Below, piece after piece: positions 8,779 to 17,754 of a stretch of DNA of 64,000 nt. Every line of letters begins with the position of its first letter. Position 1 is the first letter of the stretch. The translations under genes were made by a program, and so were the position numbers. Source of the DNA: an uncultured Clostridia bacterium. Its GTDB lineage: Bacteria > Bacillota > Clostridia > Lachnospirales > CAG-274. The stretch spans positions 62,001 through 126,000 of the forward strand of contig CANPXH010000001.1 in NCBI GenBank assembly GCA_947585865.1. Reading direction: 5' to 3'. The notes under the pieces are model-generated. The model saw nothing but the letters and a program-made list of their open reading frames with translations. It was not told where the DNA came from and ran no database searches.

Positions 8779-9840
8779 TCAGTTTTTATATTTAAGGCTT
8801 CCGTCTAAATTAAGAGTAACCTTCTTTCCGTCTTTTTTCTCAAAAGCTGTAAATTCTCCGTTAGGCAATGCCTGTATGCCATAATATCCGTCTACTTTCT
8901 TTTCACTAAAAAGCCTTAATATAAAACATTCCTTATCCGAACCGCCTTCAAAATCCATTACGCCACTGTAATGCTCTACAACAACATTTGAGCCTGAAAT
9001 ATATTGTATATCATAGTCTTTGGAATATTTTGAATTATAACCGGGAAGCTCATAACCAAGCGGTTTATCTATGGACTTCTTCAGATGCCCTTCTGTATCA
9101 TATATGTCAAACCTGCCATTTTTCACAAATGTAACGATATCGTTGACAGCATATGTTTTTAATGCATAGGTTCCGCCCCCATCGTATGCCGCTTCGACCA
9201 CGACACGACCATATGGATCAAGAAGTCCGACTTTATCATCCTTGTCCTTATAAATATAGGAGCTGCAGCCTATAGCCCTTATATATGGATACTGAGCAAC
9301 GATATTTCCGCTGTCATCTATAAGACTGTAGCTGTCAATGATCCTTCCGCTTATAAATCCTTTTCCTCCGTCGGATTTACTGTATTCATGGGAATTTTCA
9401 ACTATTTCAAGCCTGCAAGTAATTATGTTTGCCGTTCTTGTGTCATTATTCCATTCCACTTCAAAGCCTAATGAATTGGAAATAAATCTCAGAGGTATCA
9501 TTACATTGCCGTTTATTATCTTCGCCTCCGTATCCATTTCAACTCTGTTTCCGTTTATAAATGCTGTTTTAAGATCGGCAGGTATCATAATATATGTATC
9601 CTTAAAAGATACATAAAGCTGTTCTATGTCCTTTTTCCAGTCTACCTTTCCGCCTAAGCTCTCAAACACTTCCTTTGCGGGCACAAGTGTGTAATTGCCT
9701 TCAATAACAGGCTGAAATGATAAGCTGAGAGGACTACCGTCTATCGATATATTTACATTATTATTTTCGGCAAATGTATTGATATTAAATACCGCCCAAA
9801 AAAATATGAGCATAAATAATTTAATAAATATGTGTTTCAT
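8779..9840 (-). CDS. Secreted stalk-domain protein with WG-like repeats
   Basis: A 353-residue exported protein. A signal peptide (about 1-26) is followed by a copper-amine-oxidase N-terminal (stalk) domain at about 40-140, recognised by YTLVPAKEVFESLGG and the MIPLRFISNSLGFEVEW motif. This small domain is common on Clostridia envelope enzymes and is not itself an oxidase. The remainder has WG-repeat-like beta units (GLLDPYGRVV and similar). The start at 9840 has GAGGAGG eight bases upstream; the 21 extra codons of the longer frame contain no ribosome site. The same stalk domain occurs in the amidase at 12747-14231, so the two may share a surface scaffold or ligand. Confidence 0.78.
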   Translation of the reverse strand: MKHIFIKLFMLIFFWAVFNINTFAENNNVNISIDGSPLSLSFQPVIEGNYTLVPAKEVFESLGGKVDWKKDIEQLYVSFKDTYIMIPADLKTAFINGNRVEMDTEAKIINGNVMIPLRFISNSLGFEVEWNNDTRTANIITCRLEIVENSHEYSKSDGGKGFISGRIIDSYSLIDDSGNIVAQYPYIRAIGCSSYIYKDKDDKVGLLDPYGRVVVEAAYDGGGTYALKTYAVNDIVTFVKNGRFDIYDTEGHLKKSIDKPLGYELPGYNSKYSKDYDIQYISGSNVVVEHYSGVMDFEGGSDKECFILRLFSEKKVDGYYGIQALPNGEFTAFEKKDGKKVTLNLDGSLKYKN

Positions 9841-9873
9841 AATATACCTCCTCGTTTTAAAATGCGTAAGTGT

Positions 9874-9903
9874 ATTGTAAATAATACATTGACTTATTTG
9901 CAA
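9874..9903 (-). promoter_or_regulatory. Possible promoter of the stalk-domain gene
   Basis: On the minus strand TTGCAA (9903-9898) and TACAAT (9879-9874) are 18 bases apart, 34 bases before the start codon. The -35 box is one base off consensus in two positions, so the call is modest. Confidence 0.35.
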
Positions 9904-10091
9904 TATTTAAGCCTAGGCATATTGGTATTATAACATAAATTGCATTTAAAAAATATACAATTATAAATGTACAAAGGAGTGAATTCAAGCAATAATAAAA
10001 GGCAGAAGAAATTATCACGGCATCTTTGCTTAATATATATCGGTTTTTGAGTTTGCACAAAGCCGAAAAAAGTCCCAAATAATCACATAAA

Positions 10092-12725
10092 TCAAATAGT
10101 TGTAGTTATTATGTCGGAATTGTCAATAAGTGAAACAACATGAATTTCTTTTTTGTTTTCGTCAATTTTAAGATAATACAGATTATCATTACGTATATCC
10201 AAAATTTGTAAATCAAAGCCGTAATCCGTGTATTTGGTTATTTTTCTTGCCTCTCTGTTTTCGTTTATCTCCGCAATGTTTAATCCATCCTCTGCAACAA
10301 TAGTATAAATTTTTTCTTTGTTTGAGTAAATAGGTTCTTCTTTTGCTACGTTTAAAGCATAAAACATTTCCTCATTATCTCCGGATATGTCGCTTCTGAA
10401 TATACCGTATGATACTTTTGATGTTTGAACCTTGTAATATTTGTAATTACCAATAGCTATTGAGGAATTGGAAAAAGATATTCCATTCACTTCATCGGCT
10501 TGTGTAAAGCTTTCTGTATTGAAATCACATTTATACAAAAAAGCTTCGGGTTCTGAGGGAACCTGTTGTATAGCGGGGAATACAGACAAATAAACTTCAT
10601 TTCCGTTTTCCGAACAAATCGAAGCCGATTGATTTTCGGGAACAGTGACTTTTTTTAGCGTATTTCCGTTCATATCACTTTTAATTAATTGAGAGACGCT
10701 GTCGCTTTTATTAATATAATAAATATTATTTATTCCAATATAAAAATCGGTTATGTCATCGGAACTCAGCAAAATATTTATATTGCTTGTATCCATATCT
10801 ATGTATCCGAGATAATATTCTGAATTGTTAAATCCGGAGTAATAAACTCTATTGTTTGTTATTTTCTCAATTGAAACAGGCTGTTCCTCTGAAATTATAT
10901 TTTCAAAATCATTACCGGTTTCGTCTATTTTCGCTATATAGTATTTTATGCCCACGGGATATGAATATTGAAAATATATGGGGGTTTCCTTGTTCTCTGC
11001 TGCATCTGTATCATTACGGTTATATAATCTCAGCATAGTGGCAATAGCCTGTTCTCTTGTATAATTCATCCATGGCGAGAACTTACCTTCGCCTGTGCCT
11101 GCCATAACATAAGTATCGCCACTCTTCATGGAAGCTACGGAATATACGGCATCCTTTGCCCAATCTGCAAAATAGCTTTCATCAACGAATTTATCTGTTT
11201 TTTCTGTACCCTCAATATTCAGGAGCTTGGCAAGATTATTGAGCATAACCGCCGCCTCTTGACGGGTAATAGTGTCCTTGGGTGCAAATATGCCGTTTCC
11301 TCTTCCTGCCACTATATTAAGATCGTAAGCAGTTGTTACATAAATATCATTAACATCTCCGAAAGGACTTTCTAAATTTTCAGCAATAGTGTAATTCGTT
11401 TTAGATATATAAGTCATAACTGCCAACTTACAAAATTCCTGCCTTGTTATCTTCCTTATATACTGTGATCGTATTTCCTCGGGAACAATGCCTGCTTCTA
11501 TAGCCTTTTTTATGCTTTCCTTAGCCCACGCACTTGGTTCATCATGAGCTTGTGTCGCTGTAAGAAAATCTTCTTTTGTTGCATAGCTATTTCCATATAA
11601 GTCATAGTATTTTGTATAGCCGGCGAAAGTGCTTTCAATGTATGCTTCGTTGTTTTCTTCTTTTATTGACATTTCTCCGAACTCAAGACCTGCAGCTAAC
11701 TCAAAATCTGAATTAAGCACTCCTTCAGTAATATCGGCTCGACCCATAAGCCCATTTACTATAAGAGTATTTCCCGGCTGTATTTCAGGTTTTATTTTAT
11801 AATAAAAATCTGAAAGAGCATTTCCTTTATCATCTATGATACAAGAATACAGACCGGGCATATCACTATCGGGAAAATAATTGTATACAAACTTGCCTTC
11901 CAAGCCTTTTATAGGTGTCAAAAATGTAAGACCGGCTTTTGTGTTAACAAGATTATTGTTACTGTCATACGTTTGAATTTCTCCATTAATATATCGTTCT
12001 GTCCTTCCTGTTTCACTATCGTAATATATTCTGAAATACTCTTCCTCTATTATTTCATTAAAGTTTTCGTCTAAAAGCCCATATAACCGTGGGTAGCTAT
12101 CACTGCTTCTTATGCAATATCTGCCATCAGTTTCGTAAATATCATAATAACCCTTATCTTTAAGAATATTGGCATAATAATCACATATATAATAAAGTCC
12201 GTTTTCCCCTTTCTTGAAATAGTAATTTTCGCCAAGTTTGAATATACCCTCTGTCGGTTTGAAATCATCTGAAAAATATACAGGTTCACTCCAAGGTTCT
12301 TCATAGCATTTTAATCTTCCATTATCATACCATATATTGGAATATTCTCCAAAGGGTATGGCAACTTCTAGTTTGCTGTTGTAAACTCCATATTCGTTAT
12401 TGCTGTTAACGGCAATTATATTTTTCCCTGCGCCTATAAGTCTTACAAAGCTGTTATCTATAAGTTTATTGCCATTTGTATCACATATGTAGTAATATAT
12501 TTCATCCGGTTTGTTTTCGTTAATTACAATAAGTTTGTAAAAATCTGTTTTTTCGATTCTCTCAATATTAAGGGGTTGTGGTATTTCTTTGAAGTCATTG
12601 TCACAGTTTATTATTTTTGCTTCGTCATTATAGCAATAATTTGTATTATCTATATTATTAATTTCTCCAAAAGCAAATGTACTCATAAGCAAGCATACTG
12701 CTGGTATTGCAGTAAATTTATTCAT
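10092..12725 (-). CDS. S-layer homology protein with WG-like repeats and C-terminal propeller
   Basis: An 877-residue exported surface protein: signal peptide (1-20), WG-like repeats (about 30-350; units such as YGLLDENFNEIIEEEYFRI), three SLH modules (about 398-570; TRQEAAVMLNNLAKLL and YTREQAIATMLRLY) and a C-terminal part (about 590-877) with DUF5050-like short beta repeats (YYIGINNIYYINKSD type). SLH domains bind pyruvylated secondary cell-wall polymer, so it should sit in the S-layer. Its first 570 residues closely resemble the protein at 14287-16230, implying duplication with the amidase gene between. The SLH block lies before, not at, the C terminus. The ribosome site AAAGGAGAAAG is strong, 21 bases after the amidase stop. 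The repeats suggest protein or glycan binding; no catalytic motif is seen. Confidence 0.82.
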   Translation of the reverse strand: MNKFTAIPAVCLLMSTFAFGEINNIDNTNYCYNDEAKIINCDNDFKEIPQPLNIERIEKTDFYKLIVINENKPDEIYYYICDTNGNKLIDNSFVRLIGAGKNIIAVNSNNEYGVYNSKLEVAIPFGEYSNIWYDNGRLKCYEEPWSEPVYFSDDFKPTEGIFKLGENYYFKKGENGLYYICDYYANILKDKGYYDIYETDGRYCIRSSDSYPRLYGLLDENFNEIIEEEYFRIYYDSETGRTERYINGEIQTYDSNNNLVNTKAGLTFLTPIKGLEGKFVYNYFPDSDMPGLYSCIIDDKGNALSDFYYKIKPEIQPGNTLIVNGLMGRADITEGVLNSDFELAAGLEFGEMSIKEENNEAYIESTFAGYTKYYDLYGNSYATKEDFLTATQAHDEPSAWAKESIKKAIEAGIVPEEIRSQYIRKITRQEFCKLAVMTYISKTNYTIAENLESPFGDVNDIYVTTAYDLNIVAGRGNGIFAPKDTITRQEAAVMLNNLAKLLNIEGTEKTDKFVDESYFADWAKDAVYSVASMKSGDTYVMAGTGEGKFSPWMNYTREQAIATMLRLYNRNDTDAAENKETPIYFQYSYPVGIKYYIAKIDETGNDFENIISEEQPVSIEKITNNRVYYSGFNNSEYYLGYIDMDTSNINILLSSDDITDFYIGINNIYYINKSDSVSQLIKSDMNGNTLKKVTVPENQSASICSENGNEVYLSVFPAIQQVPSEPEAFLYKCDFNTESFTQADEVNGISFSNSSIAIGNYKYYKVQTSKVSYGIFRSDISGDNEEMFYALNVAKEEPIYSNKEKIYTIVAEDGLNIAEINENREARKITKYTDYGFDLQILDIRNDNLYYLKIDENKKEIHVVSLIDNSDIITTTI

Positions 12726-12746
12726 AATCTTTCTCCTTTTTTATTT

Positions 12747-14231
12747 CTATCTTACAGACGGATATTCGTTAAATAAATTTATAATGCCATCGTATAAAGC
12801 CTGTCCTACCTTGTCAACGCCGTTTTTCATTATTTCTGCATCATTCTCGTTGGTAAGAAAACCTATTTCGCAAAGAGCTGCCGGTATCTTGTTTACCTTG
12901 AGTACAACATATGTATTGGACTTGACCTTTCTGTTGCTTGTGCCAAGCTTTGCAATAAGCCGGTCGAGCATTTCCTCTGCAACAGCATAGCTTGTAAGTC
13001 CGTTGCCGAGATCGTTGGGATAAAGAGAATAGGTTTCAGTACCGTTTGCCTCCGTATTGTTTTCGACAGAATTTATATGTATTGATATAAACATATCTCC
13101 GCCTATGTCATTTGCCATTTCCGCTCTTTCCTCAAGCCCAACATCCCTGTCATCGGGTCTTGTCATATAGCATTTGACTCTGCCGTCGGAATCCAGTTTA
13201 CTCTTAAGGCTGTTTGCCATAGCAAGAGTTATATCCTTTTCAATAATATCATTTCCCATAGCTCCGGGCTGAGAGCCGCCGTGACCCGCATCTACAATAA
13301 CTATCTTATTATATTTTTCCTTTGGCGGTATGGGCTTAAAACATATGTAACCGTTGACATTTCTTATATCCATAGCTATTATACGATTTTCGTTAAAGGT
13401 TATGGTGGTTTTATTACCTACGGATACGGTACAGCTTTTCACATAATCGGATTCAGGTGTAAAAGCAGTATTGGAGGTCTGCAGCTTTTTGTTTATTGTA
13501 ATTATGTATTTTCCTTCATTATAGCTGTCCTGCTCAGATATGTCGGATAAAGCCAAGCCTGTATTTTTAATATAGAGAGCATCGTTATCATAGTCGTACC
13601 ATATATATTCATTATTTGCTGAGGTCACAGGCTGAGCTTTTATTGTTGTCAGTACTGTCGTAACCTCCGCCTTTGTGGTAAGCATTGCTGTAGTCGTTTC
13701 TGTAGTCTGCTCTGTGGTAACGGTTGTTTGAACGGTTGTGGTCTCAATATCTTTCGTAATGATATTTGCAATTCGGGTTTTACTATCCCATTCTATTTTA
13801 AAATCAAGAGCGGAAGAAACAAACCTCAAGGGTATCATTGTCTTGTTGTTTATTATCTTAGCCTTAGTATCCATTTTCTTTGCCTGTCCATTTACATAGG
13901 CTTTATCGGAATTTATGGGAATAACAACAAGGGTGCTGCCGTAGGTAACAAATACCTGTTCAACATCCTTTTTCCACTCTACCTTAGCGCCCATACTCTC
14001 AAATACCTCTCTTGCAGGCACAAGGGTATAGTCGTTTAATATAATAGGCGGCATAGTTAGATCCGTGATTTTCTCACCGTTTATCGCCACAAACACTTCC
14101 TCGGCATTATAATTATGTTTTTGATAATCATATGTAAGTGTGATATTTATATATTTATTGCCGGCATATATAGAAGTATTTAACAATAATATTGTTATAA
14201 TTGATATAATAATAAATTTGAATCTATTCAT
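12747..14231 (-). CDS. N-acetylmuramoyl-L-alanine amidase (Amidase_3) with stalk and AMIN-like domains
   Basis: A 494-residue secreted peptidoglycan hydrolase that cleaves the bond between N-acetylmuramic acid and L-alanine. Order: signal peptide (1-23), stalk domain (about 45-160), Thr-rich linker (about 162-205, likely glycosylated), AMIN-like beta domain (about 208-300) and the zinc amidase (about 308-490). Zinc and catalytic residues are seen in DAGHGG, DIIEKD, SIHIN and CEIGFLTN. AMIN domains target amidases to the envelope. The gene lies between the two SLH paralogues in what looks like one operon, which suggests a role in cell-wall remodelling where the SLH proteins sit. GGAG precedes the ATG by eight bases. 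Confidence 0.9.
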   Translation of the reverse strand: MNRFKFIIISIITILLLNTSIYAGNKYINITLTYDYQKHNYNAEEVFVAINGEKITDLTMPPIILNDYTLVPAREVFESMGAKVEWKKDVEQVFVTYGSTLVVIPINSDKAYVNGQAKKMDTKAKIINNKTMIPLRFVSSALDFKIEWDSKTRIANIITKDIETTTVQTTVTTEQTTETTTAMLTTKAEVTTVLTTIKAQPVTSANNEYIWYDYDNDALYIKNTGLALSDISEQDSYNEGKYIITINKKLQTSNTAFTPESDYVKSCTVSVGNKTTITFNENRIIAMDIRNVNGYICFKPIPPKEKYNKIVIVDAGHGGSQPGAMGNDIIEKDITLAMANSLKSKLDSDGRVKCYMTRPDDRDVGLEERAEMANDIGGDMFISIHINSVENNTEANGTETYSLYPNDLGNGLTSYAVAEEMLDRLIAKLGTSNRKVKSNTYVVLKVNKIPAALCEIGFLTNENDAEIMKNGVDKVGQALYDGIINLFNEYPSVR

Positions 14232-14286
14232 ATATATTTCTCCGTAAAATAAAACTTAGTTTATATGTATTATACTATATCGTAAT

Positions 14287-16230
14287 TTACGTATTCTCAT
14301 CTGCCTTGCAGCAACAGAGCCTCTGCATTGTAGCAATAGCCTGTTCTCTCGTGTAATTCATCCATGGGGAGAACTTGCCATCGCCTGTGCCTGCCATAAC
14401 ATATGTATCCCCGCTTTTCATTGCTGCCACAGAATATATTGATGACTTTGCCCAATCGGCAAAATAGCTTTCGTCTACAAACCCTTCAATATTTTCCGTA
14501 CCCTTGATATTCAGTAGCTTTGCAAGGTTATTAAGCATAACGGCAGCCTCCTGCCGTGTTATATTCTTATCGGGTGCAAACATATTATTTCCAACGCCGT
14601 TTACGATGTGCAGTTCATAAGCGGCATTGATATACTCTGCATCTGTATCTCTGAAATAGCTCTTGTCGGCAGTATATTTCATTCCCGTTACAGCAGTATA
14701 TGTATTAACGGCAAGCTGACAAAATTCATCACGGTTTATTTTTTTAATATACTGTGACTGCAATTTTTCGGGAACAATGCCCAATGCTATTGCCTTTTCT
14801 ATTGTTTCCTTAGCCCAGTCGCTTGCCTCTCCCTTTGTATTGGCTGCCGCAAGAGCCTCTGCCTTTGTTTCGTATTGATTGCCGTACAGGTCATAATACT
14901 TTGTGTCGCTGCCTGTCCATACGCTTTCAATATATGCGGCTCCGTTTTCCTCCTTAACGAACATATCGCCGTATTCGGGACCTGCTATCTCTTTGAACTC
15001 CGAATTGAGAACGCATACCTGCGTATCGGTATGTCCTGCAGGCACTCTTGCAATAAGAGTACCGTCGGAATATGCCTTAGGCTCTATGGTATAATACATG
15101 TTGCTCAGTTTATTTCCTTCGCCGTCAATAACACAGGAATTAGGGGTGATCATGGGATCATCGGGAAAGCTGTTGAATACATATCTATCGGTCATACCCT
15201 CTATGGGAGTCATAAAGACAAGGTCGCTGTCTTTTCTTTCAATAAAATTATTGCCGCTGTCATATATATCCTCATAATTATCTCCATAGCAAAATATCAT
15301 ACCATTTACATTGATATCTATACGATAGTATTTTTCTTCTATGACCTCATTAAGATTTTCGTCTAAAAGTCCATAAAGTCTCGGATATTTGTCGCTGCTT
15401 CTTACAGTTATCTTTCCTGTGCCTGTGCCGTTTATTTCATAATAGGGCTTATCCTTTATGACCTCGCCGTTATGACTGCATATGTACTTTAATTTCTCGC
15501 TGTTTTCCTTGTAGAAATAAGCGGTATTATATATATCCTCTATCTTTTCTGTCTGCTTAAAATCCTTTGAGGAAATATATGTATGCTTTTCGCTTACATA
15601 ATCAAAGCAGTCGAATACACCGTTTTTGCAGCTTATTGAAGTATACTCAAAGGGTATTGCCAATTCAAGGTCACTGTTGTATACGCCATCCATATCGTTT
15701 TCGTTTGAGGCAATTATGCTGCCGTCTGCCCCGTCAAGATATTTGAAAGGCTGCTCTATGAGCTTATTTCCGTTTTCATCACATATATATGATGTGGGTA
15801 ATGACTTAGCGCTTTCATCTACTACGACAAGTTCATAGTACTGAGTGCTTTCAATAGGTCTTATATCAAGGGGCTGAGGTACTTTGCTAAAGTCGGAATT
15901 ATAAAATTCAACGGCGTTATCCTTGATACATTTGTATGTATCTGTATTTTCATTATATTCTATATTTCTGTATTCAAAGGGTATAACGGCATTAAGGTCT
16001 TGGTCAAACAGACCTCTCATACCGTTTTCATCTGCCGCAAAAATGTATCCGTTGAGCATTTCAGCCCACATATAAGGACTCTTTGACACCTTTTCGCCGT
16101 TGTCGTCAATGTATTCAATTGCCTGTTTTTCATCAATATAATAATATTTGTCATTGATCTGATGGTCTGCAAAAGCTGTTACATTCATAACAGAGCATAA
16201 TGCAAGAGTAAAAATAATAAATTTTTTCAT
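14287..16230 (-). CDS. S-layer homology protein with WG-like repeats
   Basis: A 647-residue exported surface protein: signal peptide (1-21), WG-like repeats from about 25 to 430 (YGLLDENLNEVIEEKYYRI and relatives), and three SLH modules at about 465-640 (INRDEFCQLAVNTYTAV, TRQEAAVMLNNLAKLL, YTREQAIATMQRLC). It is the shorter paralogue of the protein at 10092-12725 and lacks its C-terminal propeller, ending just after the SLH block with a Cys-Cys-Cys run. It leads the exported-protein block and has ribosome site GGAGGG. SLH modules predict attachment to the secondary cell-wall polymer. The WG-like repeats are probably a binding surface; the ligand is unknown. Confidence 0.82.
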   Translation of the reverse strand: MKKFIIFTLALCSVMNVTAFADHQINDKYYYIDEKQAIEYIDDNGEKVSKSPYMWAEMLNGYIFAADENGMRGLFDQDLNAVIPFEYRNIEYNENTDTYKCIKDNAVEFYNSDFSKVPQPLDIRPIESTQYYELVVVDESAKSLPTSYICDENGNKLIEQPFKYLDGADGSIIASNENDMDGVYNSDLELAIPFEYTSISCKNGVFDCFDYVSEKHTYISSKDFKQTEKIEDIYNTAYFYKENSEKLKYICSHNGEVIKDKPYYEINGTGTGKITVRSSDKYPRLYGLLDENLNEVIEEKYYRIDINVNGMIFCYGDNYEDIYDSGNNFIERKDSDLVFMTPIEGMTDRYVFNSFPDDPMITPNSCVIDGEGNKLSNMYYTIEPKAYSDGTLIARVPAGHTDTQVCVLNSEFKEIAGPEYGDMFVKEENGAAYIESVWTGSDTKYYDLYGNQYETKAEALAAANTKGEASDWAKETIEKAIALGIVPEKLQSQYIKKINRDEFCQLAVNTYTAVTGMKYTADKSYFRDTDAEYINAAYELHIVNGVGNNMFAPDKNITRQEAAVMLNNLAKLLNIKGTENIEGFVDESYFADWAKSSIYSVAAMKSGDTYVMAGTGDGKFSPWMNYTREQAIATMQRLCCCKADENT

Positions 16231-16335
16231 ATCGTGATCCCTCCTGTTTTTGTATAATTTTCGGTTTATTATCAGCGATTACAGTCGACAATATCTTATA
16301 TACAGCAACAACAATTATAGCCCATAAACGGACAA

Positions 16336-16364
16336 TTGTCAATATAAGAGCGCTACTATATAAT
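16336..16364 (+). promoter_or_regulatory. Promoter of the small XRE regulator
   Basis: TTGTCA (16336-16341) and TATAAT (16359-16364) with a 17-base spacer, 50 bases before the start codon. Confidence 0.7.
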
Positions 16365-16414
16365 CAAACCAAAGACACCGAACAACACTTTGCTTACTAA
16401 AAGATGGTGAATTT

Positions 16415-16618
16415 ATGATAGTTTTTACAAAATTGTGGCAAACAATGAAGGAAAAAAATATTTCCCAGTACAAGCTTATGAAGGACTACGGCTTTAGCAG
16501 CGGTCAGCTTGACAGACTGAGAAAAAATTCCAATGTCAACACTTATACGCTGGATCAGCTTTGCTCCATTCTTAATTGTAAGCTTGAGGATATTGCCGAA
16601 TATATTGAAGAAAATTAA
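16415..16618 (+). CDS. Small XRE-family (HTH_26-like) DNA-binding protein
   Basis: A 67-residue protein made of a single Cro/CI-type helix-turn-helix. The pattern KLWQTMKEKNISQYKL...SSGQLDRLRKN...TLDQLCSILNCKLEDIAEYI is typical of the small Xre/YozG group that lacks any ligand domain. The ribosome site is poor, but the promoter upstream has consensus boxes. It is divergent from the SLH protein gene at 16230, 184 bases away, so it may regulate that gene or itself; this is inference. It is monocistronic with a strong bidirectional terminator. Confidence 0.85.
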   Translation: MIVFTKLWQTMKEKNISQYKLMKDYGFSSGQLDRLRKNSNVNTYTLDQLCSILNCKLEDIAEYIEEN

Positions 16619-16622
16619 AAAA

Positions 16623-16654
16623 AATAAATTCAGGCAATATCACCTGAATTTATT
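16623..16654. terminator. Bidirectional terminator
   Basis: A perfect 12-bp stem, AATAAATTCAGG (16623-16634) with CCTGAATTTATT (16643-16654), separates the convergent XRE and rhodanese genes. It is flanked by A-rich sequence on the left and T/A-rich on the right, so it can serve both strands. Confidence 0.75.
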
Positions 16655-16680
16655 ATATCACAATTATTTGAAATAAAATA

Positions 16681-16989
16681 TTAAAAAACCTTTTCAAATG
16701 GCCAGTCTATGATCCCGCCGAAGTCATATACATTCTTATAGCCCAAGCTGTCCAATATGCGACAGGCTATAGCGCTTCTTCTGCCGCTGCGGCAATATAC
16801 GAGCACAGGCTTATCTTTATCTTTTATGATGCTTTCCGCTTTGTCCTTTACGGTATCCAAGGGTATCAATACAGAATTATATATATAGCCTTCCGCAAGC
16901 TCCTCTTCGTCACGAACATCAATTATTGTCACATCCTTGCTGCTGTCCATCATTTTCTTGGCATCAACTTGATTTATTTTGCAACTCAT
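16681..16989 (-). CDS. Rhodanese-like sulfurtransferase
   Basis: A single-domain rhodanese of 102 residues that could carry persulfide sulfur on its active-site cysteine in YCRSGRRS (near residue 68), which matches the CxxxxR loop. The substrate-side motif DVRDEEELAEGYI is also typical. It is cytoplasmic, with no signal peptide. The ATG at 16989 is preferred; the upstream in-frame GTG lies within the AGGTG ribosome site. That site overlaps the exoA stop codon, so the two genes are translationally close. The partner enzyme is unknown. Confidence 0.88.
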   Translation of the reverse strand: MSCKINQVDAKKMMDSSKDVTIIDVRDEEELAEGYIYNSVLIPLDTVKDKAESIIKDKDKPVLVYCRSGRRSAIACRILDSLGYKNVYDFGGIIDWPFEKVF

Positions 16990-16998
16990 ATTTATCAC

Positions 16999-17754
16999 CT
17001 ATTCTATATCCAGCTCTACAGGACAGTGGTCGGAACCAAGCACCTCTGTGTGTATCTTGGAGTCTATAAGCCTGTCCTTAAGACGTTGGCTTACGATATA
17101 ATAGTCGATACGCCAGCCTGCGTTTTTTTCTCTTGCTCTGAACCTGTAGCTCCACCAGCTATATATGCCCTCCGCATCGGGATAGAAATATCTGAATGTA
17201 TCAATGAATCCGCTTTCCAAAAGCTTAGTCATTTTTTCTCTTTCTTCATCGGTAAAGCCGGCATTTTTTCTGTTGGTCTTTGGATTCTTAAGATCTATCT
17301 CGTTGTGAGCAACATTCAGGTCTCCGCAGAGTATAACAGGCTTGTTCTCATCAAGCTTAAGAAGATATTTTCTAAAATCCTCCTCCCATTTCATTCTGTA
17401 ATCAAGACGTGCCAGCTCGTTTTGAGAATTGGGAGTATAACACGTTACATAATAGAAGTCCTCAAATTCACAGGTAATAACTCTGCCCTCTTTGTCATGC
17501 TCCTCTATGCCTATGCCGTAGGTCACATTGAGAGGCTCTTTTTTTGTAAATACAGCCGTTCCCGAATATCCTTTTTTTTCCGCATAGTTCCAGTAGCAGT
17601 TATATCCGGGGAGAGGCAGGTCGATCTGCCCCTCCTGTAGCTTTGTTTCCTGCAATGAAAATATATCGGCGTCTATGCTGTTAAAAAATTCCGTAAAATT
17701 TTTGCCGACACAGGCTCTAAGCCCATTTACGTTCCACGATATAAGCTTCATCAT
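16999..17754 (-). CDS. exoA: Exodeoxyribonuclease III / AP endonuclease (ExoA)
   Basis: A 251-residue enzyme of the XthA/ExoA family that nicks DNA at abasic sites and removes 3' blocks during base excision repair. Conserved pieces: ISWNVNGLRA at the N terminus, LQETKLQ (metal-binding Glu), CGDLNVAHNEIDL, and the C-terminal LGSDHCPVEL with the catalytic Asp-His. Length is standard. Its ATG overlaps the stop of the upstream pectin-esterase gene (ATGA), so it is at least partly translated by coupling from an unrelated secreted-enzyme gene. GAGGT lies just upstream inside that gene. Confidence 0.95.
   Translation of the reverse strand: MMKLISWNVNGLRACVGKNFTEFFNSIDADIFSLQETKLQEGQIDLPLPGYNCYWNYAEKKGYSGTAVFTKKEPLNVTYGIGIEEHDKEGRVITCEFEDFYYVTCYTPNSQNELARLDYRMKWEEDFRKYLLKLDENKPVILCGDLNVAHNEIDLKNPKTNRKNAGFTDEEREKMTKLLESGFIDTFRYFYPDAEGIYSWWSYRFRAREKNAGWRIDYYIVSQRLKDRLIDSKIHTEVLGSDHCPVELDIE

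Noticed and set aside
9857-10078. 73-codon minus-strand frame upstream of the stalk-domain gene
   Set aside because: Overlaps the likely promoter of that gene, has no ribosome site, and its hydrophobic content is what AT-rich sequence gives by chance.
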